A DNA stretch of 45,593 nt from Pseudomonas hunanensis (GCF_013393325.1 NZ_QJRC01000098.1:458713-504305), one strand, 5' to 3'; shown: positions 19,237 to 30,111, counted from the stretch's first letter. Program-made: numbers and translations. Notes: generated by a model not told the origin, from the sequence alone.

Positions 19237-20250
19237 TCAAGCTAGCTTGCAACGATCGAAAAACCGCTCCCGCCCCAGAATCATCAGCGCCGCCCGCTTG
19301 TGCGGGAAGTCGAACGCCTTGTCGCAATGGAAGCACTGGTCGTGCATGTAGCCGATCATCTTGCCGTTGTCTGCGCGCGGCTCGGCTACCACCCGCTGGG
19401 TGCGCGGGTCATCCAGGAACAGGTAGTGCACCAGCGCCGATAGCCAGCTGGCCACCTTGTGCGGCCCTCGATGGCTCTCTTCCCCCACCAGCATATGGAT
19501 ACCACGGTCGTAGTCATCGACCGGGTAAAACGGTGCAATGCGGTCTTCCTTTGCCCAGTACGCCTCGAAGTAGGCAAACGGCTCATCATCGAAGCAGCCA
19601 ATCAGCGTCAGGGTATGCGGGTCGGCTTCGAGCTTGCTCAGGTACTCATGATGTTGTGCAAGGGTGCCACCCTCCTGCCAGAACGCCTCCACACGCGGGT
19701 TGTTCTGCCAGCGGTTGAAGCGTTCCAGGTCGTGTTCGATCTCCAGCGTGCGCAGCGACACCCAGCTACCCAGGCGTGCATCGAAGCGCCGGTATACCTC
19801 GCCACGGGGCTTAGGTGCGCGGCGCGGGTGGCGCTTGCCATTGCTGATCTGCATCTGCTGCGGGTACACCGCCGCCACCGACTCACCCAGCCAAGGCTGT
19901 GGCAACTGCCAGAACAGCGCCCGCTCGCACAGGTACTGGCCGGGCTGCTCAGCCAGCAACAACAAGCCACTGGCCAGCGCCTGGGGCTGCACCTCGGGCA
20001 AATGCCAGACCAGGCGCTGGCAGGCCGTGTCGCGGGACAGCAACCAATAGCAGGCCGCCCACAAGGCTTGATACGGGCGCTCGGGGCACAGCCGATCAAG
20101 GTGGACGTGCAGGGTGGCACCCGCCTCGAGGTGCACTTGGATCAGCGGGCGGCCTTCAAGGGTGAGGCTCAGCCAGCGGTCACCCTCCTCGGCACTGAGA
20201 CTGCGCCAACGTGGCGGTGACTGGGGCTGCGAAGCGGCATCGAACGGCAT
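19237..20250 (-). CDS. GNAT acyltransferase, siderophore (hydroxyornithine-type) acylation
   Basis: 337 residues. The N-terminal ~150 residues form a less conserved domain. The C-terminal part (about 160-330) is the IucB/RhbD/MbtK-type GNAT fold, with EIEHDLERFNRWQNNPRVEAFW, PFAYFEAYWAKED, the acyl-CoA region HMLVGEESHRGPHKVASWL and VVAEPRADNGKMI. These enzymes acylate N-hydroxylated ornithine or lysine in siderophores. Control by a perfect PvdS-type promoter and its place next to pvdS argue for acetylation or formylation of hydroxyornithine in pyoverdine, or a tailoring step (compare PvdYII). The exact acyl donor cannot be read from sequence. The start at ATG 20250 gives a 43-base leader from the promoter's CGT element. 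Confidence 0.8.
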   Translation of the reverse strand: MPFDAASQPQSPPRWRSLSAEEGDRWLSLTLEGRPLIQVHLEAGATLHVHLDRLCPERPYQALWAACYWLLSRDTACQRLVWHLPEVQPQALASGLLLLAEQPGQYLCERALFWQLPQPWLGESVAAVYPQQMQISNGKRHPRRAPKPRGEVYRRFDARLGSWVSLRTLEIEHDLERFNRWQNNPRVEAFWQEGGTLAQHHEYLSKLEADPHTLTLIGCFDDEPFAYFEAYWAKEDRIAPFYPVDDYDRGIHMLVGEESHRGPHKVASWLSALVHYLFLDDPRTQRVVAEPRADNGKMIGYMHDQCFHCDKAFDFPHKRAALMILGRERFFDRCKLA

Positions 20251-20292
20251 GGGCTTGACTCACGAAAATGAAGAAAAGGCTCACTGCTGAGA

Positions 20293-20316
20293 ACGTTGCC
20301 GCGTTGCGTGAATTTA
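20293..20316 (-). promoter_or_regulatory. PvdS-dependent iron-starvation box
   Basis: On the minus strand TAAAT-N16-CGT matches the PvdS recognition element exactly. It sits 43 bases before the acyltransferase start codon and overlaps the stop codon (20314-20316) of the preceding gene, so the acyltransferase is transcribed separately from that gene under iron starvation. Confidence 0.8.
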
Positions 20317-21123
20317 GTCGCTGGGGGCCGTGACCGTGATGCGGTAGGGCTCGAAGATCCGCGCCAGTTCACCGCTGTTACGCAGGTCACGCAGCAGGCC
20401 GGCGAACGATTGCTCGCCAATAGGCGCTCCCGGGCGCAGCAAGGCGTAGTGGTGATAAACCTGGTCAATGCGTTGCGAAGGCACCAACTGCGCCTTGCTC
20501 GCTGGGTTGCGCGCGAGGAAATCGCTGAGGTAGGAGCGCGTGACCAGGGCGATATCGGCGCGGCCCGCCTGCACCATCAGCAGGTTGCTGTCGTGGGAAT
20601 AGGTCAGGGTCGCGTTGTACGTCTTGCGCAGGTAGTCCGGGTCGGGGTTGAAGCTGGCGAAGGCGTAGTGGTAGCCATTGAACAGTGCCAGGCGTTTGCC
20701 GCGCAGGTCATCGAAGTAATGCGGGTCGCTGCCATTGGCCTGGCGGGCGACGAACACTTCGGCGTCCTCCAGGCCCATGTCCACGGTTTGGTGGGCAATC
20801 TGCTCCCAGCCCCATTGCGGGTTTTCGAAAATCGCCATGTCGGTGCGGCCTTGCTGGAAGTCACCAAACCGCCGCTGGATGGACGTGGGCACCAGGACAA
20901 AGTGATAACCCTGCTGCAAGCGGTTGAGCGCGTCGACCAGCTGTGGCAGCAGGCCGGTGTCGGCCCCCTGTTCGGGGCGCACCGTGTAGGGCGGGAAATG
21001 CGCCGCGCCAATCTTCACCTCGACAGCATCGGCAGCCCATGCTGGTGCCGCCAACCCGAACACGGCCAGCTGGATCAGGGTGGACAAGGCCTTTAGGCCG
21101 GGCGCTGGAGTCAAGACGGACAC
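20314..21123 (-). CDS. Periplasmic solute-binding protein, SBP_bac_3 family (orphan)
   Basis: 269 residues. A signal peptide ends at APAWA-ADA (about residue 30). The mature part has the two-lobe pattern of polar amino-acid binding proteins: VKIGAAHFPPYTVRPEQGADTGLLPQLVDALN at the start of lobe I, DMAIFENPQWG, DLRGKRLALFNGYHYAF at the hinge, and ADIALVTRSYLSDFL in lobe II. No permease or ATPase gene is adjacent, so it may serve a distant transporter or act as a sensor component. It is upstream of the siderophore acyltransferase on the same strand, but the PvdS box at the junction suggests independent control. The ligand is unknown. Confidence 0.8.
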   Translation of the reverse strand: MSVLTPAPGLKALSTLIQLAVFGLAAPAWAADAVEVKIGAAHFPPYTVRPEQGADTGLLPQLVDALNRLQQGYHFVLVPTSIQRRFGDFQQGRTDMAIFENPQWGWEQIAHQTVDMGLEDAEVFVARQANGSDPHYFDDLRGKRLALFNGYHYAFASFNPDPDYLRKTYNATLTYSHDSNLLMVQAGRADIALVTRSYLSDFLARNPASKAQLVPSQRIDQVYHHYALLRPGAPIGEQSFAGLLRDLRNSGELARIFEPYRITVTAPSD

Positions 21124-21285
21124 TCATCACGGTTCATGCCTGGGTCCGCTTAAGCTAGGCGTTTTCCGGGTGCGGCACAACTGCTGGCGCCCGCTCTTTG
21201 TGCCAAAGCAGGCGGCAAAATGCCATAGGGTGCCGGATGCCTTGAGTTTGGCTACGCTCTAGCAGGATCTGCAAGGGAGCCTGGT

Positions 21286-21837
21286 ATGGGCCATTGGTTG
21301 GTGATCGACCTGGAAGCCACCACCGATGAAGGTGGTTGGCCGGTCACAGAGATGGAAATCATTGAAATCGGTGCAAGCCTGGTCACCCGCGAAGGCCGCG
21401 AGGTCGACCATTTTCAGCGTTTCGTCAGGCCACGGCGGCGGCCGCAACTGACCCCTTTCTGCCGTGAGCTGACCCACATCAGCCAGGCAGACGTGGACAG
21501 TGCCGCGCCGTTTCGCGAGGTATGGGCAAACGTCGAGCGATGGCTCGGACACCACCGTGGGCAGCTTCAGGCCTGGGTCAGCTGGGGCGACTACGACCGC
21601 CAGCAGTTGCACCAGGAATGGCAACAGCATGGGCTCGACAGCCTGCTGCGCACATTGCCGCACATCAACCTCAAGCAACGCTTTGCCAAGGCCCGCCACT
21701 TGCAGCGCCCAACCGGCTTGAACGGCGCCCTGCAACTGGCCGGCATGCACTTTTGCGGGCAGCAGCACCGGGCCCTGGAAGATGCGCGCAACACGGCGCG
21801 GCTACTACCGTTGACCCTACCCGCCAACAGCCCCTGA
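21286..21837 (+). CDS. DEDDh 3'-5' exonuclease family protein
   Basis: 183 residues. The DEDDh catalytic motifs are visible: ExoI D8-L-E10 in VIDLEATT, the middle Asp region WVSWGDYDRQQL (about 105-116), and ExoIII H-x4-D in HRALEDARNTARL (about 163-175). The family trims DNA or RNA 3' ends and includes KapD/Eri1-like proteins, DnaQ and RNase T. Short length and the absence of other domains place it among stand-alone exonucleases. The start ATG 21286 follows a GGGAG ribosome site. It appears to be single-gene and its substrate is unknown. Confidence 0.85.
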   Translation: MGHWLVIDLEATTDEGGWPVTEMEIIEIGASLVTREGREVDHFQRFVRPRRRPQLTPFCRELTHISQADVDSAAPFREVWANVERWLGHHRGQLQAWVSWGDYDRQQLHQEWQQHGLDSLLRTLPHINLKQRFAKARHLQRPTGLNGALQLAGMHFCGQQHRALEDARNTARLLPLTLPANSP

Positions 21838-21910
21838 AAGCAGATGACGAGGCCTGTGGGCTTGGGCATACTGGCCAGCCCTTTTTCATCCCCCTCTTCA
21901 GGAGTCGCCC

Positions 21911-22195
21911 ATGTTCCAGGTCAACGAGTACTTCAACGGCACCGTCAAGTCGATCGCATTCGCGGGCGAAGAAGGCCCCGCCACTGTCGGCGTCATGGCA
22001 CCGGGCGAATACGAGTTCGGCACTGCCAAGCGCGAGATCATGCACGTGGTATCGGGCGCGCTGACCGTGAAACTGCCGGGTAGCGACAACTGGGAAACCT
22101 TCAACGCGGGCGACAAGTTCAATGTTGCCGCCGACAGCAAGTTCCAGCTGAAGGTGAAAGTCGATACCGCCTACCTGTGCGAGTACCGCGACTAA
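21911..22195 (+). CDS. ppnP: PpnP, pyrimidine/purine nucleoside phosphorylase (UPF0345)
   Basis: 94 residues, full length for the family. It is a single cupin barrel: FNGTVKSIAF, VGVMAPGEYEFGT, EIMHVVSGALTVKLPG, WETFNAGDKFNV and the C-terminal AYLCEYRD are the family hallmarks. E. coli PpnP (YaiE) splits several nucleosides with phosphate to base and ribose-1-phosphate. The gene has its own AGGAG site (21900-21904). It is followed by a REP pair that separates it from the convergent hydrolase gene. Confidence 0.92.
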   Translation: MFQVNEYFNGTVKSIAFAGEEGPATVGVMAPGEYEFGTAKREIMHVVSGALTVKLPGSDNWETFNAGDKFNVAADSKFQLKVKVDTAYLCEYRD

Positions 22196-22219
22196 CTGTT
22201 CGCTATTGGCACGCTCGTT

Positions 22220-22334
22220 GTAGGAGCGGCCTTGTGTCGCGATAGGGCCGCACAGCGGCCCCGGCAATTTACGCTGCGAAGCTGAAAACCTGGGGCCGCT
22301 TCGCAGCCCTTTCGCGACACAAGGCCGCTCCTGC
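22220..22334. repeat. REP pair (REPIN-like inverted repeat)
   Basis: The arms TAGGAGCGGCCTTGTGTCGC and its complement at the right end face each other around a GC-rich centre. It is the second of three copies of this element type in the window (also 1-93 and 32071-32200). It lies between convergent stops of ppnP and the hydrolase gene, where it can end transcription from both sides. Confidence 0.8.
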
Positions 22335-22337
22335 ACG

Positions 22338-23033
22338 TCATATGCCTGCCAAGAAACTGGCCACTCGCTGCGCCGCCGCCTGCAAATGCTGCTCATGGCT
22401 GAACCCCGAGACCTTCAACGGCTTCAGGTCATGGTCCCCCGCCACTAGCCAGCTCACCTCGATCGCCGGCGACAACGCATACCCCGCCACCGCCTCGCGG
22501 TTACCCAGCGCATCCCGCTCGCCCTGCACGATCAAGGTCGGGGTCTTCAACGCAGCCAAATGCTCCACCCGTGGCTTTTCGGGTTTACCCACCGCGTAGA
22601 ACGGATAGCCCAGGCACACCAGCGCGTCCGTGCCCAACTCGTCGGCCAACAGGCTCGCCATGCGCCCACCCATGGACTTGCCGCCCACGGCCAGCTTGCC
22701 CGCGACCAAAGGTCGCACCTGCCGGTACACCTCGCGCCAGCATTCCAGCAACACCTTCTGTGGGTTGGGCGGCCGCTTGCCGCCGGTAACCCTGCGCTCG
22801 GCCATGTACGGGAACTCGAAGCGCACTACCGCAACCCCAAGTGCCGCAAGCCTTTGCGCCATGTCGTCCATGAACCCGCTGTCCATCGGCGCGCCCGCGC
22901 CATGGGCCAGGATCAGGCAGCCCTTGTAGCCGTCTTTACCCTGAACGCGCGGAGGATCGCAGCGCAAGCCTGGGACATTTGCGACCTTCGCCCATTGATC
23001 CCCGTCAATACCGGCACTTTGCCCATTAATCAT
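22338..23033 (-). CDS. Small alpha/beta hydrolase (KANL3/Tex30, dienelactone-hydrolase-like)
   Basis: About 231 residues if started at ATG 23033. The open frame extends further upstream, but this ATG is the last one before the first conserved strand. Motifs are LILAHGAGAPMDSGFMDDMA (oxyanion region), VVRFEFPYM, the nucleophile elbow GGKSMGGRMAS, LIVQGERDALG (acid) and VAGDHDLKPLK (catalytic His). The family's function in bacteria is not settled. The shortest family members begin close to the HGAGAP motif, so the true start could be further in (for example TTG near 22970). That matters, because the ANR box of ccoN-1 lies between 22995 and 23008, inside the longer version. Confidence 0.75.
   Translation of the reverse strand: MINGQSAGIDGDQWAKVANVPGLRCDPPRVQGKDGYKGCLILAHGAGAPMDSGFMDDMAQRLAALGVAVVRFEFPYMAERRVTGGKRPPNPQKVLLECWREVYRQVRPLVAGKLAVGGKSMGGRMASLLADELGTDALVCLGYPFYAVGKPEKPRVEHLAALKTPTLIVQGERDALGNREAVAGYALSPAIEVSWLVAGDHDLKPLKVSGFSHEQHLQAAAQRVASFLAGI
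22995..23008 (+). promoter_or_regulatory. ANR box of ccoNOQP-1
   Basis: TTGAT-CCCC-GTCAA is a perfect ANR/FNR site, 76 bases upstream of the ccoN-1 start codon. It implies induction of this oxidase operon at low oxygen by ANR, which is encoded at 37263-37997. No such site is seen upstream of ccoN-2. Confidence 0.85.
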
Positions 23034-23083
23034 GCTTGCCTCGCTGTAAAGCCTGCCAAATAACCGTGGATGGGAACCCATAC

Positions 23084-24508
<1,425 letters not shown>

Positions 24509-24521
24509 GGAGAAACGCCTG

Positions 24522-25130
24522 ATGAAACATGAAGTCATCGAGAAAAACGTCGGCCTGATGGCCCTGCTGATGGTGTTCGCCGTCAGTATCGGCGGCCTGA
24601 CCCAGATCGTCCCGCTGTTCTTCCAGGACGTCACCAACAAGCCGGTGGAAGGCATGAAGCCCTACACCGCACTGCAGCTGGAAGGCCGCGACATCTACAT
24701 CCGCGAAGGCTGCGTGGGCTGCCACTCGCAGATGATCCGCCCGTTCCGCGCCGAAACCGAGCGCTACGGCCACTACTCGGTGGCTGGCGAGAGCGTGTGG
24801 GACCACCCGTTCCTGTGGGGCTCCAAGCGCACCGGGCCGGACCTGGCCCGGGTCGGCGGCCGCTACTCGGACGATTGGCACCGTGCGCACCTGTACAACC
24901 CGCGCAACGTAGTGCCGGAGTCGAAGATGCCGTCGTACCCGTGGCTGGTCGCCCAGCAGGTCGACAACAGCCACACCGACGTCAAGATGCGCACCTTGCG
25001 CACCCTGGGCGTGCCGTACACCGACGCCGACATTGCCGGCGCCCGTGACGCAGTCAAGGGCAAGACCGAGATGGACGCGCTGGTCGCCTACCTGCAGGTG
25101 CTCGGCACCGCGATCAAGAACAAGAGGTGA
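24522..25130 (+). CDS. ccoO-1: CcoO, monohaem cytochrome c subunit, copy 1
   Basis: 202 residues from ATG 24522, preceded by GAGGAG at 24507-24512. One N-terminal membrane anchor (NVGLMALLMVFAVSIGGLTQIVPLFF) leads into a periplasmic cytochrome c domain with haem motif C-V-G-C-H (in REGCVGCHSQMIRP). The axial Met is probably in ESKMPSYPW. It passes electrons from CcoP to CcoN. A 137-base stretch around the haem motif (24693-24829) is identical to the copy in ccoO-2, including silent positions. Confidence 0.97.
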   Translation: MKHEVIEKNVGLMALLMVFAVSIGGLTQIVPLFFQDVTNKPVEGMKPYTALQLEGRDIYIREGCVGCHSQMIRPFRAETERYGHYSVAGESVWDHPFLWGSKRTGPDLARVGGRYSDDWHRAHLYNPRNVVPESKMPSYPWLVAQQVDNSHTDVKMRTLRTLGVPYTDADIAGARDAVKGKTEMDALVAYLQVLGTAIKNKR

Positions 25131-25135
25131 GTGCG

Positions 25136-25330
25136 ATGCATATGGACATCGGCATGATCCGCGGCCTGGGTACCCTGGTGGTGATGATCGCCTTCATCGG
25201 CCTCTCCCTGTGGGTGTTCAACCGCCGCCGCGACCGTGATTTCGCCGAAGCGCGCCTGCTGCCCTTCGTCGACGACCACCTGCCCCCTGCCGGACAGGAA
25301 CCTGCTGCAAAAAGGAGTAACGGGCAATGA
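25136..25330 (+). CDS. ccoQ-1: CcoQ, small cbb3 oxidase subunit, copy 1
   Basis: 64 residues. It has a single membrane helix (RGLGTLVVMIAFIGLSLWVF) followed by the basic stretch NRRRDRDF and an acidic tail. Three starts compete: GTG 25127, ATG 25136 and ATG 25142 (MDIGMIRG, the commonest family start). I chose 25136 because GAGGTGA (25124-25130) sits five bases before it. CcoQ stabilises the CcoNOP complex. The frame overlaps the ccoP-1 start by four bases (ATGA at 25327). Confidence 0.9.
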   Translation: MHMDIGMIRGLGTLVVMIAFIGLSLWVFNRRRDRDFAEARLLPFVDDHLPPAGQEPAAKRSNGQ

Positions 25331-26268
25331 CCACCTTCTGGAGTACGTACATCAGCGTACTGACCATCGGTAGCCTGATTGGCCTGACCTGGCTGCTGCT
25401 CGCCACCCGCAAGGGCGAGAGCAAAAACACCACCGACCAAACCATGGGCCACAGCTTCGACGGTATCGAGGAGTACGACAACCCGCTGCCCAAGTGGTGG
25501 TTCTGGTTGTTCGTCGGCACCTTGGTGTTCTCGGTCGGTTACCTGATCCTCTACCCCGGCCTGGGCAACTGGAAAGGCATCCTGCCTGGCTATGAAAATG
25601 GCTGGACCGGCGTCAACGAATGGCAAAAGGAAATGGACAAGGCTGATGCCAAGTTCGGCCCCATCTTCGCCAAGTACGCCGCCATGCCCGTGGAAGAAGT
25701 GGCCAAGGACCCGCAGGCGCTGAAAATGGGCAGCCGCCTGTTTGCCTCCAACTGCTCGGTGTGCCACGGCTCGGACGCCAAGGGTGCCTACGGCTTCCCC
25801 AACCTCACCGACAAGGACTGGCGCTGGGGCGGCGAGCCGGAAACCATCAAGGCTTCGATCATGAACGGCCGCCACGGCGTGATGCCGGCCTGGGCTGAAG
25901 TAATCGGCGAGCAGGGCGTGGCCGATGTGGCCGCGTTCGTGCTGACCAACCTGGATGGCCGCACCCTGCCAGAAGGGATCAAGGCCGACGCGGCCAAGGG
26001 CAAGGAAATCTTTGCCAGCAACTGCGTGGCCTGCCACGGGCCGGAAGGCAAGGGCACCCCAGCCATGGGCGCACCCGACCTGACCCACCCGCAGGCGTTC
26101 ATCTACGGCTCGAGCTTTGCCCAGCTGCAGCAGACCGTTCGTTATGGTCGCCAAGGGCAGATGCCGGCGCAGGCCGAGATCCAGGGCAACGACAAGGTGC
26201 ACCTGCTGGCGGCGTATGTGTATAGCCTGTCGCAGGATGATGCTGCTGAAACCGTGACTGCCAAGTAA
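25327..26268 (+). CDS. ccoP-1: CcoP, dihaem cytochrome c subunit, copy 1
   Basis: 313 residues. There are two N-terminal membrane helices (IGSLIGLTWLLLAT and WWFWLFVGTLVFSVGYLILYP). Two cytochrome c domains follow, with haem motifs C-S-V-C-H (in NCSVCHGSDAKGA) and C-V-A-C-H (in NCVACHGPEGKGT). It receives electrons from soluble cytochrome c and passes them to CcoO. Compared with CcoP-2 it lacks about 12 residues in the linker after YENGWTG. It is the last gene of the operon, followed by a terminator at 26275-26293. Confidence 0.97.
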   Translation: MTTFWSTYISVLTIGSLIGLTWLLLATRKGESKNTTDQTMGHSFDGIEEYDNPLPKWWFWLFVGTLVFSVGYLILYPGLGNWKGILPGYENGWTGVNEWQKEMDKADAKFGPIFAKYAAMPVEEVAKDPQALKMGSRLFASNCSVCHGSDAKGAYGFPNLTDKDWRWGGEPETIKASIMNGRHGVMPAWAEVIGEQGVADVAAFVLTNLDGRTLPEGIKADAAKGKEIFASNCVACHGPEGKGTPAMGAPDLTHPQAFIYGSSFAQLQQTVRYGRQGQMPAQAEIQGNDKVHLLAAYVYSLSQDDAAETVTAK

Positions 26269-26274
26269 TACCCT

Positions 26275-26293
26275 GGGGCCGCTTTGCGGCCCC
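26275..26293 (+). terminator. Terminator after ccoNOQP-1
   Basis: GGGGCCGC-TTT-GCGGCCCC forms an eight-pair stem directly after the ccoP-1 stop and is followed by TTT. It should separate the two cco operons transcriptionally. Confidence 0.7.
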
Positions 26294-26629
26294 TTTCCGC
26301 TCCACCCCCTCCCTTGCACCCCCTCCGAACACAACTAAGCTTGTTGCCTCAGTGGGCTTCGCGCCGAAAGGACCGAAGCAGACGCGGCGCATAGCCTGTC
26401 GCCGTCCCGATAAAAAGCTTGACCGATCGATCAGAAAAAGGTGAAAAACGGTACACATTACAAATATTTATTTGTGTACAATCGTCCGGACCCGATCGCT
26501 GCGGGACATCAGTGAACGGGCTCGGACACGGGTCGGCGTACCAAAGTTGCGTTGCGGTAACCTTGCTGGTTATCAATACTGGCGCCGATTTTTCGACCAA
26601 CAAGAACATCAAAACCGTGGAACCTTAGA
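26294..26629. other. Promoter region of ccoNOQP-2 with a 29-base palindromic site
   Basis: No gene is supported in these 336 bases. No ANR box is present, unlike upstream of ccoN-1. TTGACC (26419-26424) with TGAAAA (26442-26447) 17 bases later is a possible sigma-70 promoter. Immediately downstream lies an inverted repeat, GTACACA (26451-26457) and TGTGTAC (26473-26479), with the inner sequence also partly symmetrical. Its right half contains TTGTGTACAAT, the form of a FadR-type GntR operator. A repressor or activator site at the transcription start is an inference. Confidence 0.5.
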
Positions 26630-28071
<1,442 letters not shown>

Positions 28072-28072
<1 letters not shown>

Positions 28073-28680
28073 TGAAGCATGAAGCCGTCGAGAAGAACAT
28101 AGGCCTGCTGGCCTTCTTCATGGTCATCGCCGTGAGCGTCGGTGGCCTGACCCAGATCGTCCCGCTGTTTTTCCAGGACGTCACCAACAAGCCGGTCGAG
28201 GGCATGAAGCCACGCACTGCGTTGGAGCTGGAAGGCCGCGATATCTACATCCGCGAAGGCTGCGTGGGCTGCCACTCGCAGATGATCCGCCCGTTCCGCG
28301 CCGAAACCGAGCGCTACGGCCACTACTCGGTGGCTGGCGAGAGCGTGTGGGACCACCCGTTCCTGTGGGGCTCCAAGCGTACCGGGCCGGACCTGGCCCG
28401 TGTCGGTGGCCGCTACTCCGATGACTGGCACCGTGCGCACCTGTACAACCCGCGCAACGTGGTACCGGAATCGAAGATGCCGTCCTACCCGTGGCTGGTC
28501 GAGAACAAGCTCGACGGCAAGGACACCGCGAAAAAGATGGAAGTGCTGCGCACACTCGGCACCCCGTACACCGACGCCGACATTGCCGGCGCGCGTGACG
28601 CGGTCAAGGGCAAGACCGAAATGGACGCCATCGTCGCGTACCTGCAGGGTCTTGGCACCATCATCAAGAGCAAACGGTGA
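28072..28680 (+). CDS. ccoO-2: CcoO, monohaem cytochrome c subunit, copy 2
   Basis: 202 residues, the same length as CcoO-1. It has an N-terminal anchor (NIGLLAFFMVIAVSVGGLTQIVPLFF) and haem motif C-V-G-C-H. It differs from copy 1 mostly in the C-terminal third (VENKLDGKDTAKKMEVLRTLG against VAQQVDNSHTDVKMRTLRTLG). The segment 28243-28379 is identical at every base to 24693-24829 in ccoO-1, which suggests gene conversion between the operons. It starts at ATG 28072, overlapping the ccoN-2 stop (TGATG). Confidence 0.97.
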
Positions 28681-28685
28681 CGCTG

Positions 28686-28883
28686 ATGGATATCGGGATG
28701 ATTCGCGGCCTGGGCACCGTCGTGGTGATGGTGGCCTTCGTGGGCCTGGCGCTGTGGGTATTCAACCCACGGCGTAAAAAGGACTTCGACGAAGCGACCC
28801 AACTGCCCTTCGCGGATGACCCCGAGGCCTGCCGCCACGTCGAGCAAGAGCACGCAAAAGCTTCTGGGAGCAAACAACAATGA
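28686..28883 (+). CDS. ccoQ-2: CcoQ, small cbb3 oxidase subunit, copy 2
   Basis: 65 residues from ATG 28686 (MDIGMIRG, matching the family start). An in-frame GTG at 28677 would add three residues. It has one membrane helix (RGLGTVVVMVAFVGLALWVF), then NPRRKKDFDE and an acidic tail that is unlike that of CcoQ-1. It overlaps the ccoP-2 start by four bases. Confidence 0.9.
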   Translation: MDIGMIRGLGTVVVMVAFVGLALWVFNPRRKKDFDEATQLPFADDPEACRHVEQEHAKASGSKQQ

Positions 28884-29857
28884 CAACCTTCTGGAGTCTG
28901 TACGTTACCGTCCTGACCCTGGGCACCATCTTCTCGTTGACCTGGCTGCTGCTGTCGACCCGCAAGGGCCAGCGCGAAGAGGTTACCGACGAAACCGTCG
29001 GGCATGCCTTCGATGGCATCGAGGAGTACGACAACCCGCTACCCAAATGGTGGTTCTGGCTGTTCGTCGGCACCATCGTCTTCGCCCTCGGCTATCTGGT
29101 GCTGTACCCAGGCCTGGGCAACTGGAAAGGCATTCTGCCGGGTTACTCGTACCTGGATAACGACAAGCAGACCGAGTTTTCCAATGGCCAGCCAGGCTGG
29201 ACCGGCGTGCACGAGTGGGAAAAGGAAATGGCCAAGGCCGACGCCCGTTTCGGGCCGATCTTCGCCAAGTTCGCCGCCATGCCCATCGAGGACGTGGCCA
29301 AGGACCCGCAGGCCCTGAAAATGGGCGCGCGCTTGTTCGCCTCGAACTGCTCGGTGTGCCACGGTTCCGACGCCAAGGGTGCCTTCGGCTTCCCCAACCT
29401 GACCGATAACGACTGGCGCTGGGGTGGCGAGCCAGACACCATCAAAACCACCATCATGGGCGGCCGCCATGGCGTGATGCCAGCCTGGGCCGAGGTGATC
29501 GGCGACCAGGGTGTGGCTGACGTGGCGGCGTTCGTGGTCAGCAAGCTGGATGGGCGCACGCTGCCGGAAGGCGCCAAGGCCGATGCCGAGAACGGGCAAA
29601 AGATCTTCGCCGCCAACTGCGTGGCCTGCCACGGGCCGGAAGGCAAAGGTACGCCCGCCATGGGCGCGCCGAACCTGACCCACCCGCAAGCGTTCATCTA
29701 CGGTTCGAGCTTTGCACAGCTGCAGCAGACCATTCGTTATGGTCGCCAAGGGCAGATGCCGGCCCAGGAGCAACTGCAGGGTAATGACAAGGTGCACTTG
29801 CTGGCGGCTTATGTTTACAGCCTGTCGCACCAGGCCGAACCGGCCAAGGCTGAGTAA
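28880..29857 (+). CDS. ccoP-2: CcoP, dihaem cytochrome c subunit, copy 2
   Basis: 325 residues. It has two N-terminal helices and two haem motifs, C-S-V-C-H and C-V-A-C-H, as in copy 1. It carries an extra stretch of about 12 residues (SYLDNDKQTEFSNGQPG) between the second helix and the first cytochrome domain, where CcoP-1 has only YENG. It is the last gene of ccoNOQP-2, followed by a strong hairpin at 29866-29897. Confidence 0.97.
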   Translation: MTTFWSLYVTVLTLGTIFSLTWLLLSTRKGQREEVTDETVGHAFDGIEEYDNPLPKWWFWLFVGTIVFALGYLVLYPGLGNWKGILPGYSYLDNDKQTEFSNGQPGWTGVHEWEKEMAKADARFGPIFAKFAAMPIEDVAKDPQALKMGARLFASNCSVCHGSDAKGAFGFPNLTDNDWRWGGEPDTIKTTIMGGRHGVMPAWAEVIGDQGVADVAAFVVSKLDGRTLPEGAKADAENGQKIFAANCVACHGPEGKGTPAMGAPNLTHPQAFIYGSSFAQLQQTIRYGRQGQMPAQEQLQGNDKVHLLAAYVYSLSHQAEPAKAE

Positions 29858-29865
29858 GCAGGCTC

Positions 29866-29897
29866 GGCCTCTTCGCGGCTGAAGCCGCGAAGAGGCC
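29866..29897 (+). terminator. Hairpin after ccoNOQP-2
   Basis: GGCCTCTTCGCGGC and its exact complement form a 14-pair stem with a four-base loop eight bases after the ccoP-2 stop. There is no U-run, so it is a REP-like transcript end or stabiliser rather than a textbook terminator. Confidence 0.6.
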
Positions 29898-29925
29898 GGT
29901 ACAGCCACGCATTTCTTGCAGGCTG

Positions 29926-29939
29926 ATGACCTGGATCAA
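29926..29939 (+). promoter_or_regulatory. Probable ANR box upstream of ccoG
   Basis: ATGAC-CTGG-ATCAA matches TTGAY-N4-RTCAA at all but the first base. It is 173 bases before the ccoG start, in the only gap where the ccoGHIS operon could have its promoter. Low-oxygen induction of the assembly genes alongside ccoNOQP-1 is plausible. Confidence 0.5.
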
Positions 29940-30111
29940 TTGACACCCGCCATAACACGATTCATACCACGAACCCAACGCGACTAAAGGTCGCAGTGCG
30001 GCCCCATACTGCCAACAGCGGCGTATCATGGACCGCAGAGCGCTAGCAGATTGCGCGAGACTGCGGCCGGCACGCACTGGCCGCGGCATTTCTCCACTGC
30101 CGTGGGACTTG

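Noticed and set aside
26419..26435. TTGACCGATCGATCA upstream of ccoN-2 as an ANR box
   Set aside because: The half-sites are not separated by four bases and the right half is not RTCAA. It is better read as a sigma-70 -35.
26419..26628. 69-codon plus-strand frame between the cco operons
   Set aside because: It has no good ribosome site and no recognisable motif, and it runs through the promoter and palindrome region of ccoN-2.
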